DNA of 64,000 nucleotides from the NCBI RefSeq assembly GCF_018474025.1, contig NZ_JAHCTA010000004.1, positions 349,962-413,961 of the forward strand. The letters run 5' to 3'. Positions 42,534-51,296 of this stretch are shown one piece after another. Below the pieces are notes generated by a model. That model saw only the letters and a program-made list of their open reading frames with translations, did no database searches and was not told the DNA's origin. Position numbers and translations under genes: made by a program. The stretch comes from Alteromonas oceanisediminis. GTDB taxonomy: Bacteria; Pseudomonadota; Gammaproteobacteria; Enterobacterales; Alteromonadaceae. How positions within the stretch are numbered: the first letter of the stretch is position 1; every line of letters begins with the position of its first letter.

Positions 42534-45350
42534 TCAGTACGTATCTTTGTTCAACTGCTGCTGGATCGTATCAATGAGCGTTTGCGGTTCAATGGGTTTA
42601 ATAATATGCGCGTTCATGCCAACAGCGGTACTTTTCTTGATATCTTCATCAATTGCATGCGCCGTCATGGCGATAATAGGTAACTCTTTTGAAATTTCAC
42701 TGCGTATTTTCTGTGCGGCCGTCAAACCGTCCATCTCAGGCATTTGAATATCCATTAGCACAACATCCACGCTAGAGTCATCTAACAATACCTCAATGGC
42801 TTGCAGGCCATTCTCCACAACACTAATCTTTGCCTGCGTATCTTCCAAGTAACCAAGCGCGACTTTACGATTTAATGCATTGTCTTCTGCCAGTAAAATG
42901 TGAACGCCTTTCCATACCGGTACTGATGACGGCTTCGCGTGTCTGGATGTTTTACCTTGCATAGTGTCTGGCATGTTACCGGCTGACATTAACGCGTTAA
43001 AAATGGCGCTCGCATTCAGCGGTTTTTCGAGCGTCACATCAACCCCTGACGGACTGGTTTGCGCCACGGCCATGGGGTCAGACGCGTCCGTCATCAGCAA
43101 AATTTGCGGCGGTGCGCTGTTCACCTCTTGGCGCACAATCGAGACGACTTCAATGCCTTGAATATCTGACATTTGCCAGTCAACGATAATCACATCAAAG
43201 GGGTCTTTGTGCTGCTGAGCTTGTCGCCAAGCACCGATCCCAGACAAACCATCTTCGGCAACTTCGGTTGCAACATTCATTCGTGCCAGTGTTTGATCCA
43301 CCAGTTCGCGGGAAACGGCATCGCTGGAAATGACCAAAGCGCGTTGCAACTGCTTTGATTGTCGCTGACGCGCTTCATGTTCATTCAACTCTGCGCGCTG
43401 GGTCTGTATAGTGAAAAAGAATGTCGCCCCCTGACTGGGCACGCTTTCTACCCAAATAGTCCCACCCATCAATTCGACCAGTTGCTTGGAAATTGCCAAG
43501 CCGAGCCCCGTGCCGCCATAGTTGCGCGTGATGGATTCATCGGCCTGAGAAAATGAATCAAACAAGGTCGCACGTTGCGCAGTAGACAGCCCTCGCCCAG
43601 TGTCTTTCACCTCAAATTGGAGTTGCAACTCATCCTCTGTGTATTGGCGATTCACGATCAATGTAATACTGCCCTCGGCAGTAAACTTAACCGCGTTACT
43701 CAGTAAGTTGTTTAACACTTGCTGCAACCGCAACGCATCACCGCGAATGTGCAGCGGAACATCCGGGCTGACAAACTTAATCAGCTCTAAGCCCTTTTCC
43801 TGCGCTTTTAACGCATGCATTCTAAGCGCACTGTCAATCACTTCGTCCAAGCTGAACGCGGTAGACTCCAGTGTCATTTTCCCCGCTTCTATTTTAGAAA
43901 AATCGAGAATGTCGTTGATCAGACCTAGCAGGGTTTGCGACGACTCTTCAATTTGCTTTAAATTCGTCGCCTGACGCTGATCTTCACTGCTGCGCAATGA
44001 CAATTTGGTTAAACCAACAATCGCATTCAGTGGCGTTCTGATTTCATGGCTCATTCGTGCAAGAAACTCAGATTTTGCATTGGTAGCACGCTGAATTTCT
44101 TCCGAGGCGGTACCCAACGCATGTTTCTGCTTGCGTAAACGGAACGTAAAAAACGCCAGAATCGCAATCACCATACCCGTTAAGCTCAGCATGAGAACCT
44201 GATTAGTTTGGCGTTGCTGGCTAATCTCCTGCTTGAGCTTCAACGTGCTAATTTCGCGATTTTTAGTGTCCAAGTCTAGGCGCGCCTGACTGACCGCCAG
44301 CAACTGACGTTCAGCATCAATTTGTGACTCCTTTCTCAGCGTTTGCTGGCGTTTTAAAGTCTGGAATGCTAAATCTACATCGCCTTTCTGTTCATAAATC
44401 TCAACCAGTTTCGTCAGCGCCATTAGTTGAAAATGAGAAATGCCTACTTCGCTACTCATAAACTCTGCGCGATTGAGTAACTGTATCGCCAAGTCGATAT
44501 CGCCCATGTCTTTGCGGATATCGCTTTCGATAACCAATATTGAGGGCATCGCTAGGGCAAACCCTGATCGCTCGGCGGTTGCTTTGGCGTTTTTGATAAA
44601 GGATAAGGCTAGCGCAAATTCATTTTTCTCGCGATAAAGCTTGGCGTAAGCTGCATCTGTCATAAAAGTAAACGCTGAAGGGTCGTTTCGGTTGGCGATT
44701 TTTTGTTGCTCGAAGTGATACTCAGCCTGTTCTAAATTACCGCGTGCCAGAAAGACGCTGCCGATGGAGTAGTGAGCCGTCGCAATGGTATTATAGTTGG
44801 TTGACTTAAGAGCCTCTTCAAGTAATAGCCACGAGTACTCCATTTGTTGATCGAGCTGGCCTAACAACTCGTAAATATTAACGATTGAGCCTAGACTAAT
44901 TGACGCTTTTGGAGATTCTGCCGCTAAGTGAAGTTTTAAACTTTTGTCTAACAAAGCTAATGCGTCAGAGTATTGATTCAAAAGCATCAGTACGATGCCT
45001 TCTCGCCGATAAGATTCAGCTTCCTGAATTTTATTTTCTGAATCTACAGCGAGTTGTCTTGCTGTTTGAAAAAAAGAGACGGCTTTGGGATAGTTAGCGC
45101 CCGTAAGTTCAATATACCCTTTAATATTGTATAAATAACTTTTTAAACTATCAGATGACATGATCACCTCATCTGATTCTGCTTCGGCAACTAAACTTTC
45201 TGCTGTTTTGCGCTGTGTGACAACCATTTTCTCAATTTGAGTGAGCAATGAAAGGCTCCCCTCAACTTCTTGCGCACTCACGATCGGCTGATACAGCAAT
45301 CCGATAAAAAGGATTAACCAGCGCAACAGACTTTTATTAATTAAATACAC
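42534..45350 (-). CDS. TPR hybrid sensor histidine kinase with two receiver domains
   Basis: The 938-residue protein has a signal/anchor (about 8-26), periplasmic TPR repeats (about 60-370), a transmembrane helix (about 388-407) and HisKA with the phospho-His in RMSHEIRTPLNAIVGL (about 433). HATPase follows (NLLSNAVKF, GTGLGLAISKQLVELM), then REC1 with Asp in IIVDWQM (about 685-800) and REC2 with VLMDIQMPEMDG (about 815-930). No HPt or output domain is present, so phosphate must pass to another protein. The frame begins at a GTG nine bases after the borosin precursor stop; the ribosome site is weak, so the exact start is uncertain. Its position makes it a candidate sensor for, or regulator of, the peptide pathway. 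Confidence 0.92.
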   Translation of the reverse strand: MYLINKSLLRWLILFIGLLYQPIVSAQEVEGSLSLLTQIEKMVVTQRKTAESLVAEAESDEVIMSSDSLKSYLYNIKGYIELTGANYPKAVSFFQTARQLAVDSENKIQEAESYRREGIVLMLLNQYSDALALLDKSLKLHLAAESPKASISLGSIVNIYELLGQLDQQMEYSWLLLEEALKSTNYNTIATAHYSIGSVFLARGNLEQAEYHFEQQKIANRNDPSAFTFMTDAAYAKLYREKNEFALALSFIKNAKATAERSGFALAMPSILVIESDIRKDMGDIDLAIQLLNRAEFMSSEVGISHFQLMALTKLVEIYEQKGDVDLAFQTLKRQQTLRKESQIDAERQLLAVSQARLDLDTKNREISTLKLKQEISQQRQTNQVLMLSLTGMVIAILAFFTFRLRKQKHALGTASEEIQRATNAKSEFLARMSHEIRTPLNAIVGLTKLSLRSSEDQRQATNLKQIEESSQTLLGLINDILDFSKIEAGKMTLESTAFSLDEVIDSALRMHALKAQEKGLELIKFVSPDVPLHIRGDALRLQQVLNNLLSNAVKFTAEGSITLIVNRQYTEDELQLQFEVKDTGRGLSTAQRATLFDSFSQADESITRNYGGTGLGLAISKQLVELMGGTIWVESVPSQGATFFFTIQTQRAELNEHEARQRQSKQLQRALVISSDAVSRELVDQTLARMNVATEVAEDGLSGIGAWRQAQQHKDPFDVIIVDWQMSDIQGIEVVSIVRQEVNSAPPQILLMTDASDPMAVAQTSPSGVDVTLEKPLNASAIFNALMSAGNMPDTMQGKTSRHAKPSSVPVWKGVHILLAEDNALNRKVALGYLEDTQAKISVVENGLQAIEVLLDDSSVDVVLMDIQMPEMDGLTAAQKIRSEISKELPIIAMTAHAIDEDIKKSTAVGMNAHIIKPIEPQTLIDTIQQQLNKDTY

Positions 45351-45359
45351 GTTGATAAA

Positions 45360-45572
45360 TTATTTTGCGTGCTGAACCCAAACAATTGAGCTTAACCCAG
45401 CCATATCAAGCCGTTGCTGAAGTGCTTCAGTGTTGCCACCGAAGAGTAGCGATAGATCTTCATCTGACACCCCAAAACTTTCAGCGGTTCCTCTGGGATC
45501 TTCTTTATATTGTGCTTGCAGCGCTGGGTCTTGGTCGAGTGCGTTTACAAAATCAACGAGTTTATCCGTCAT
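45360..45572 (-). CDS. split-borosin precursor peptide (SonA-like)
   Basis: This 70-residue acidic peptide has a helical leader (DKLVDFVNALDQDPALQAQ, then YKEDPRGTAESFGVSDEDL) like the borosin-binding domain of SonA from Shewanella, and a short hydrophobic C-terminus SSIVWVQHAK. In SonA the C-terminal core SYLVISHG is N-methylated on the backbone at two alternate residues (Leu and Ile). Aligning on the shared His points to Val64 and Val66 here. AAGGA overlaps the stop of the methyltransferase gene, six to seven bases before the ATG. It lies nine bases after its presumed methyltransferase and nine bases before a hybrid kinase gene. The similarity is from memory of the SonA sequence, not a search. 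Confidence 0.88.
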   Translation of the reverse strand: MTDKLVDFVNALDQDPALQAQYKEDPRGTAESFGVSDEDLSLLFGGNTEALQQRLDMAGLSSIVWVQHAK

Positions 45573-45581
45573 CGTATTTCC

Positions 45582-46412
45582 TTAATTTACCGGTTGTTTT
45601 ATTGAAAGGTGATGCTGTATGTCTTCGGCGGTAATGCCTAAGCTATCTAATGTTTCATGGTCAAAATCGGGTAACCCTAGGCTAGGTATCACCAACGTTG
45701 ATATCGGCGAAAGTTGTACCGACGTTAACTCAGCGAGTTTAACTTCGTCTATTCGGCTGGTGAACAATGGCGAGGTTCTGGCTTCATATACAATAACAGG
45801 GTGATCCTCAGGGTAATATTTTGATAACGCAGAGACTAAAGCCGCTAACCCTCTTTTTTCATGCGCGAGTGTCGAAGTTAATGTGTGATCGCCAACGCCC
45901 CATATTTGCCAAATAATCTGCGTCATGTGGGGGTCGAGCGTGTAACGGCGAAACAAAAATTGCGTTGCTTCATAGCTCTGGCAACCAAACGCTGCTGGGT
46001 CAATCCCCAAATCGGCTACCAAGCAGTCTTCCGCAGAGATACCAGGTTCCATCATCACAGAGAACCCGCGCTCCTTAAGCACCTCGATAACGCGATGAGA
46101 GGGATTGACAAATACTCCCGGGTGACCGTAAAACGCCGCACACACTTTTTGGCCTGCCTCAACACTGTTGATAATCCGATCGCACATGTCTTGATAGGTT
46201 TGAACTCGCGATTTACCTAGCTCATAAAGATCAGTCAACGTGTGAGTATTGGGATTGAGTTGCTTGATGAATGCTTCGCCCGGTTTGTTGGGGATGGCAA
46301 CATAGACGATATCTGCCTGACGCACGTGATTTTGCGTGATTAACGTCATCTGACCCGCGACACTGATACCCGTACCGACGACAACTAACGATCCATGTTG
46401 ATTGGATTGCAT
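45582..46412 (-). CDS. borosin peptide alpha-N-methyltransferase (SonM-like, tetrapyrrole-methylase fold)
   Basis: The 276-residue protein has the SAM-binding start GSLVVVGTGISVAGQMTLIT, LNPNTHTLTDLY and the catalytic-region Tyr63, Arg69 and Tyr73 (Arg and Tyr spaced as in OphMA/SonM). FYGHPGVF (Tyr95) and MEPGISAEDCLVADLGIDP follow, all characteristic of borosin methyltransferases. It should methylate backbone amides of the separate precursor encoded next to it, in a complex with that peptide's leader. It is shorter than fungal borosin fusions because it lacks a fused core. It is first in the minus-strand operon; a TATAAT lies at 46444-46449. A cobalamin/haem-pathway methylase is excluded by the HPGVF and split-precursor context. 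Confidence 0.9.
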   Translation of the reverse strand: MQSNQHGSLVVVGTGISVAGQMTLITQNHVRQADIVYVAIPNKPGEAFIKQLNPNTHTLTDLYELGKSRVQTYQDMCDRIINSVEAGQKVCAAFYGHPGVFVNPSHRVIEVLKERGFSVMMEPGISAEDCLVADLGIDPAAFGCQSYEATQFLFRRYTLDPHMTQIIWQIWGVGDHTLTSTLAHEKRGLAALVSALSKYYPEDHPVIVYEARTSPLFTSRIDEVKLAELTSVQLSPISTLVIPSLGLPDFDHETLDSLGITAEDIQHHLSIKQPVN

Positions 46413-46443
46413 AACGCTCTAATTCTTGACCACGCCAGACAGC

Positions 46444-46449
46444 ATTATA
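46444..46449 (-). promoter_or_regulatory. candidate -10 element of the borosin operon
   Basis: A perfect TATAAT on the minus strand lies 32 bases before the methyltransferase ATG. No good -35 is visible at 16-18 bp, so an activator may be needed. The remaining 46450-46663 shows no gene. Confidence 0.5.
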
Positions 46450-46663
46450 AACGAATTTGATTAAAACGTGCACACAAGTTTCGGCCAAGTGTAGGGGCTG
46501 AAGCACTCAGATAAAAAAATCTTACATTGCTGACTTATCAAACTGGACTTCCCAGCTTCCACTAAACAGTTTGCAGCTCCAAAAAATACGCTTGTTCGAA
46601 TTTAGCAGGTGATACTTAAGAAAAGTGGAGGAATAGACCTAGAGCTTGGCCCGTGAGCCTTAA

Positions 46664-46694
46664 TAAAAAAAGACCCGCTATTGCTAGCGAGTCT
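46664..46694 (-). terminator. terminator of the initiator tRNA
   Basis: On the minus strand AGACTCGCTA (46694-46685) pairs with TAGCGGGTCT (46680-46671) with one wobble and is followed by six to seven T residues. It lies 8 bases after the tRNA 3' end. Confidence 0.85.
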
Positions 46695-46701
46695 CTTCCA
46701 A

Positions 46702-46778
<77 letters not shown>

Positions 46779-46845
46779 ATTGTTCTGGTTTAACCGAGAC
46801 GCTCATGCAGGCTGTTTGCTGCTGCAGTCTGGCTAAGTGGGGCGT

Positions 46846-46873
46846 ATTATACATAGCGATTAGATTGACGCAA
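46846..46873 (-). promoter_or_regulatory. sigma70 promoter of the initiator tRNA
   Basis: On the minus strand TTGCGT (46868-46873) and TATAAT (46846-46851) are 16 bp apart, the same arrangement as the rpsO promoter. The -10 lies 67 bases from the tRNA 5' end, implying 5' processing. Confidence 0.7.
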
Positions 46874-46933
46874 GTCATCAATCTCAATTATTTTTTGATC
46901 GCTCAGTTAGTATACGAATTGGTGACGTAACGG

Positions 46934-48841
46934 TTATTTTTCAACCACGTTGTGCCATTTTTGTTCTAACCAGAGAAGAACAGTGACGGTAAACCACAGG
47001 TAAAATAACCAGAGGGGCGGAAAAGTGTCTTGCGCAATGCCTTCCGCCGTATCGTCATTCTGAGCACTATTCAGCCTATTTCGCCAGTCTGAAGTAGCTT
47101 GGCGCGTTTGTATTTGCTGATACGCATAAAATGCATCGTCATTCATCACGTAGAAGGGTAATTGATATTTATGTTCACCGCTTTGAAATTGAACGGCGTG
47201 CCACCCCGCTGCCTGCCTCACCCAGGCACTGCAGTAGCGATTATTGGACACAAAAGGCACTGGTTGAAACCGCAGCGGTTGTTGCTTAATTTGCGCAGCG
47301 GCAGAGTCTGCATGGGTTAACACAGCGTCTGTGGGCTGCTTTTCAGTGTCGAGGCACAGTGGCGCGACATCCAATGAGCGGTGATGAAAAGGCGTTCGCG
47401 CTGACAGCATGCCGTGCTGATGGAGTAAACGTGGCGTAGATTTTGGTCGCGCGAGGTTCGATATAATGCGTTGCCAGTAGCGACTATGCAGCGCTGGTTT
47501 ACCCTGCAGCCGCCATACGTAGGATGAAGGTAACACCGACATGCCCACTTGGCCTCTGCCAACCGGTGTGGTCGCGACGACAGCACGCCTCTGTTGGTCG
47601 ACGACCAGGTGTGAACCGTTTACTGATTGCAGCCGAGCAGGTGTTGTGACTACGGGTTCTTCAATTAAAGCGCCGGGCCATGCTGGCAACGCGGAAGTTT
47701 CAGCAACGTCTTCAAGGCGAAGGGAGCCGGGAGTCCATATGCCGTGCAATACAGACGTATCAGCGCTTGTCTCATCAACGATTACAAAAAAACCCAAGCC
47801 AGTGGATATCTCATCGGCTAACCTGTCAATTTGTGCGGTTGTCCATGAACTGAGAGACCGCGTGTCAGTTATCACCACATCAGCCCACCGTAATTGCTCG
47901 CTCGATAGCGCAGGTGTATCAGGCAAGACGTTATTATCCGACAGGTTAAAACGCTGCGTGGTAACCTTATCGCGACTGACTGTCGTGTACACGATAACGT
48001 TGCTGCCCTGCTCAGTTAACCAGTTGTGCAAATGCCTTGTTTCAAACGATGCCGATGACTGAATGATCACAGCATTGATTACGTCACCTGCAGTCACAAC
48101 AACTGGCACTGCCTCTTTTGCAATCACGCTATTCGCGCGCGAGCTCAGCTCAAGCGAGTAAAGCCACTGGCCCTCAGCCTTTGGCACGAAGTGAAACGTG
48201 ATAGATTCACCTGCCCGAGCGCTGTGTTGCTGTAGGCGTTGATTATCCGGCCCCGTTAAACTGACGTTAAAAATCGTATCGCTGTGAGCGAGTTGTTCGC
48301 CCACTACGCGCACGTGAAGCGAAACTGATTCCCCTAAGGTGACCGTTTTTTCCCACTCGGGATACGCCAGCCCCACTGTTTGAATACCCGGTGTGTGTTC
48401 CACTTCTGAAACCTTACCCAGCACGCCTAGCTGGGCAAAGTCCTGCCACGCTGCTCTGGAAAACCCATCTCCCAAGATATGCCAGCGTCGGTGCGATTTA
48501 AGTCTGTCGGCGATTTCATTGCGAGTGAGCCCCCGTGTATCAAGCGCTTCTGTAGGGCTTTCAGGCGCGTTTTCCGTCACCACGATCAATGGTTGAGTTG
48601 CTTGTGGTGGCGGGCTATGGCTCAACCGCACAAACAAAAGAATGAACAGCAATCCAATACTGACTAAATTCGCCACACTCAGTAACACGGCCCATATCAA
48701 ACGCTTTCGATGACGCCGCATGATGTGTGTAACAACACCCAGCCACACAATCACGCTCATCAAGGCAATCACAATAACCAGCGTTTGCGGGGCATTTAGG
48801 CTCAGCGTCCATCCTGACAAGGTTAACGTGTTCGATAGCAT
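46934..48841 (-). CDS. large membrane protein of the MoxR/BatA-type operon, function unknown
   Basis: The 635-residue protein has two N-terminal transmembrane helices (about 18-37 and 52-76), a large periplasmic part with an immunoglobulin-like beta region (EWEKTVTLGESVSLHVRVVG) and a glutamine-amidotransferase-like segment (WADVVITDTRSL; GLGFFVIVDE). One C-terminal helix follows (WLFYLWFTVTVLLWL). This layout resembles the BatA/DUF-type partners that often end MoxR operons. I start at ATG 48841, one base after the DUF4175 stop; the frame extends further but would overlap that gene by about 200 bases. No catalytic residues can be assigned. Confidence 0.75.
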   Translation of the reverse strand: MLSNTLTLSGWTLSLNAPQTLVIVIALMSVIVWLGVVTHIMRRHRKRLIWAVLLSVANLVSIGLLFILLFVRLSHSPPPQATQPLIVVTENAPESPTEALDTRGLTRNEIADRLKSHRRWHILGDGFSRAAWQDFAQLGVLGKVSEVEHTPGIQTVGLAYPEWEKTVTLGESVSLHVRVVGEQLAHSDTIFNVSLTGPDNQRLQQHSARAGESITFHFVPKAEGQWLYSLELSSRANSVIAKEAVPVVVTAGDVINAVIIQSSASFETRHLHNWLTEQGSNVIVYTTVSRDKVTTQRFNLSDNNVLPDTPALSSEQLRWADVVITDTRSLSSWTTAQIDRLADEISTGLGFFVIVDETSADTSVLHGIWTPGSLRLEDVAETSALPAWPGALIEEPVVTTPARLQSVNGSHLVVDQQRRAVVATTPVGRGQVGMSVLPSSYVWRLQGKPALHSRYWQRIISNLARPKSTPRLLHQHGMLSARTPFHHRSLDVAPLCLDTEKQPTDAVLTHADSAAAQIKQQPLRFQPVPFVSNNRYCSAWVRQAAGWHAVQFQSGEHKYQLPFYVMNDDAFYAYQQIQTRQATSDWRNRLNSAQNDDTAEGIAQDTFPPLWLFYLWFTVTVLLWLEQKWHNVVEK

Positions 48842-48842
48842 A

Positions 48843-51296
48843 TCAATTCTGCTCACGTGGTAACGGTTGATTGACTTGATCATGTTGTAGGCGTCGAATA
48901 AAGTCGTCGACAACGGAAGAGGTAACATCAAATGAAGCTGGCACTGGTTTCGCGACTGGCGCGGTGAGTCGGGATAACAGGTAGTTCTGTAGGCGTTCAA
49001 TACATCGGTCGCAGCCGGGTGCATTCCAACGTTCATGCTGTAAAAAACGCTGCACAATCGCAGTCACGTGAAGTGTTTCAGGATCACTCACGTCACTGGC
49101 TATCTCTTCACTCAATACCGCCACTAGCGCTTCCAGTTTGACGAGCTGATCGGCTTCGATCCGCGATTGTCGTGGCTGCTGCATCGCACTTGCCAGTGCG
49201 GCGCGTAAGGTCGCGTCAGTCGTTACGCCAACGTTGACCTGCTTTGTTCTATCCGGCGCGGTAATATCATCAAGCTCGCCCTGATAGCGGCGTTCCTCAC
49301 TCACTGGCGGCGGTTCAAACCCCAAACGTTTTACATAAACCCGATCGGCTTTGCGTGCTCTGTTTAATAAGTCTAGTGCGCGCTGCTCGTAAGGTAATGC
49401 TTGGTGTGGTTCGGCAAGGTGCAGGAATAATTCAGCTTGCCACATCTGCGCGATGGACTGCTTCATCAATAGTTTGGGGCTGAATTGTCCTTTTTCCAGT
49501 GAAATAAAGCCGATGTCCGCTTCACCATGATTGTGTCCAAAACGTTCGATAATGTCGTCGTAACCGGACAGCGCATTCGCTGTTCCAGCACGCTCACTGG
49601 CCTGATGATCACCATGGTTGTGGGCATGACCGCTAGCGTGCTGGTGAGCTTGCTCAGATGCATGATCATGTTCGTGCTCATCTGCGTGTGAGTGGTCGTC
49701 GTGCGGGTCTTGTGCCAGTTTAGGAACTAATGGCCCCGCTTCCATCGTTTGCATCACGCCAGATTCAAATTCATCCCCTAGGTATTGGCCATAGCGTTGC
49801 TTTAGGTCCGCCTGAGCTAACGCTAGCTCGCGGGAAGTTTGCTCAAACTCTGCCTGACTCAGGCGCTCCTGTGCCTCAATGAGCGCGGTGGTCTCAATAA
49901 TGATTTGTCGCTGACTCTTAAAATAGTCTGGAATGAAGTCCATTAAGACACCATCGGCATTAACGCCGACCACGTCATCATCGAGCCATTTGATGATTTT
50001 TGTTTGTGAACGCACCTGCTGTGGTTCAGGCTCACGATTGTCTACGGCCACCACGCTAAAATATAATTCATCACCAGGTTCCATGCCCAACGCGATTAAA
50101 TCCCACTGTTTCTGATATAGGCGATGTACCGCGGTCGCTGATTGGGTAGTACTAACCTGTTGAACCGGCGCTGGCTGTTGGGTGTCAAAGCGAAACGTTT
50201 CATCTCGAAACTTTACCGCCTCGCCAGTGCCTTTAGCGATTGATGCTAAAATATAGACGTCAGAAATGCCGTAATCATCGTCGATGAACACTTTGGTCAT
50301 GAGTGCTGGTACAGCATTTTTGGCAAACTCAGTTACCGTGCTCTCGGGCGAAACCACATCAATAAAGGGCGCTCGGTCACGTATCACATTAATAGTATGG
50401 ATATCCGTGATTGCCTGCCACTCAGCATTTTTCTCACGTTGGATGGTATACAACAGCGGTGTTTGCACATGCAGCGTGACGCGCAATGGGGTATCTTGAA
50501 ACTCGCCTACGTGGGCTGTGTCGTGGACTGTGTGTGCAAACGCATACTGTGAACCTGAGTGAACGTTCAATGCATAAACATTGGGCTGCGATGTCTGCAT
50601 ATACCAGGTGACCTGCGCCCCCTGCGCAACCTCGACATCCAATGATTCACTGGTTCTTGCGGGTAACCCGGTGTATGTCGGCGGTTGAATACTGAGGTGA
50701 AATTGTGGCGGTTGCAACGATTGCGGTTGTTCCTCAACCACCATGTTTGATGCGTCTTGCGGCAACTGAGGCTCACCGCGCAAGTGTTCAATCATCGCCA
50801 GCAGAGACACTACGATAAACACACTGATCATCAGATGCCAGAACACACGGCGCTGCGGATACACCATGCTCAGGGCCACAGACACCTCGGCCGCATTCGC
50901 TTTCAGATAGGCTGTCACATGGCGCTTTTGGCGTTTTTGCAGGGCACTTAACGTCTCATCAGACGCTAGGAAAAGTTGTGCGCTTTCTTCAAGCTCTGGC
51001 AGATTACGATTGAGATGCAGCAGCAAATTCTCGGCAGTAATGTGCTGTACTCGACGAACAAGGTTGCGCCCGAGTAACCACGTAAAGCCGACCGTAACGA
51101 CAATTGCCCAAAAAACCCAAGCACTAGGGGCCAGAATCGAACCTGTGGTGACGCCAGCTAGTTGAGTGGATACAACCACAACCAGTAAGATCGCTGCGCA
51201 AAGTAATAAGACAGCACCAAAACGAGTCAGCTCTTGCCGCACGTATTGAGCACGCACTCTGCCAACCCATGTCTGTAACTGATCTCGTTCAGTCAT
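48843..51296 (-). CDS. DUF4175-type membrane protein with a histidine-rich insert
   Basis: The 817-residue protein has two N-terminal membrane helices (about 25-45 and 58-78), a third near 155-172, and a long periplasmic region with Ig-like segments and helical stretches. A strikingly His/Asp/Glu-rich segment lies at about residues 532-567 (fragments DDHSHADEHEHDHA and HASGHAHNHGDHQ). That segment could bind zinc, nickel or copper. The C-terminal part is helical. The family is found with MoxR, DUF58 and BatA proteins, but its function is unknown. It overlaps the BatA-like gene by eight bases. Confidence 0.82.
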   Translation of the reverse strand: MTERDQLQTWVGRVRAQYVRQELTRFGAVLLLCAAILLVVVVSTQLAGVTTGSILAPSAWVFWAIVVTVGFTWLLGRNLVRRVQHITAENLLLHLNRNLPELEESAQLFLASDETLSALQKRQKRHVTAYLKANAAEVSVALSMVYPQRRVFWHLMISVFIVVSLLAMIEHLRGEPQLPQDASNMVVEEQPQSLQPPQFHLSIQPPTYTGLPARTSESLDVEVAQGAQVTWYMQTSQPNVYALNVHSGSQYAFAHTVHDTAHVGEFQDTPLRVTLHVQTPLLYTIQREKNAEWQAITDIHTINVIRDRAPFIDVVSPESTVTEFAKNAVPALMTKVFIDDDYGISDVYILASIAKGTGEAVKFRDETFRFDTQQPAPVQQVSTTQSATAVHRLYQKQWDLIALGMEPGDELYFSVVAVDNREPEPQQVRSQTKIIKWLDDDVVGVNADGVLMDFIPDYFKSQRQIIIETTALIEAQERLSQAEFEQTSRELALAQADLKQRYGQYLGDEFESGVMQTMEAGPLVPKLAQDPHDDHSHADEHEHDHASEQAHQHASGHAHNHGDHQASERAGTANALSGYDDIIERFGHNHGEADIGFISLEKGQFSPKLLMKQSIAQMWQAELFLHLAEPHQALPYEQRALDLLNRARKADRVYVKRLGFEPPPVSEERRYQGELDDITAPDRTKQVNVGVTTDATLRAALASAMQQPRQSRIEADQLVKLEALVAVLSEEIASDVSDPETLHVTAIVQRFLQHERWNAPGCDRCIERLQNYLLSRLTAPVAKPVPASFDVTSSVVDDFIRRLQHDQVNQPLPREQN

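Noticed and set aside
45582..46412. Cobalamin/sirohaem precorrin methyltransferase
   Set aside because: The fold is the same, but GHPGVF and MEPGISAEDC, the adjacent small peptide and absence of tetrapyrrole genes fit a borosin enzyme.
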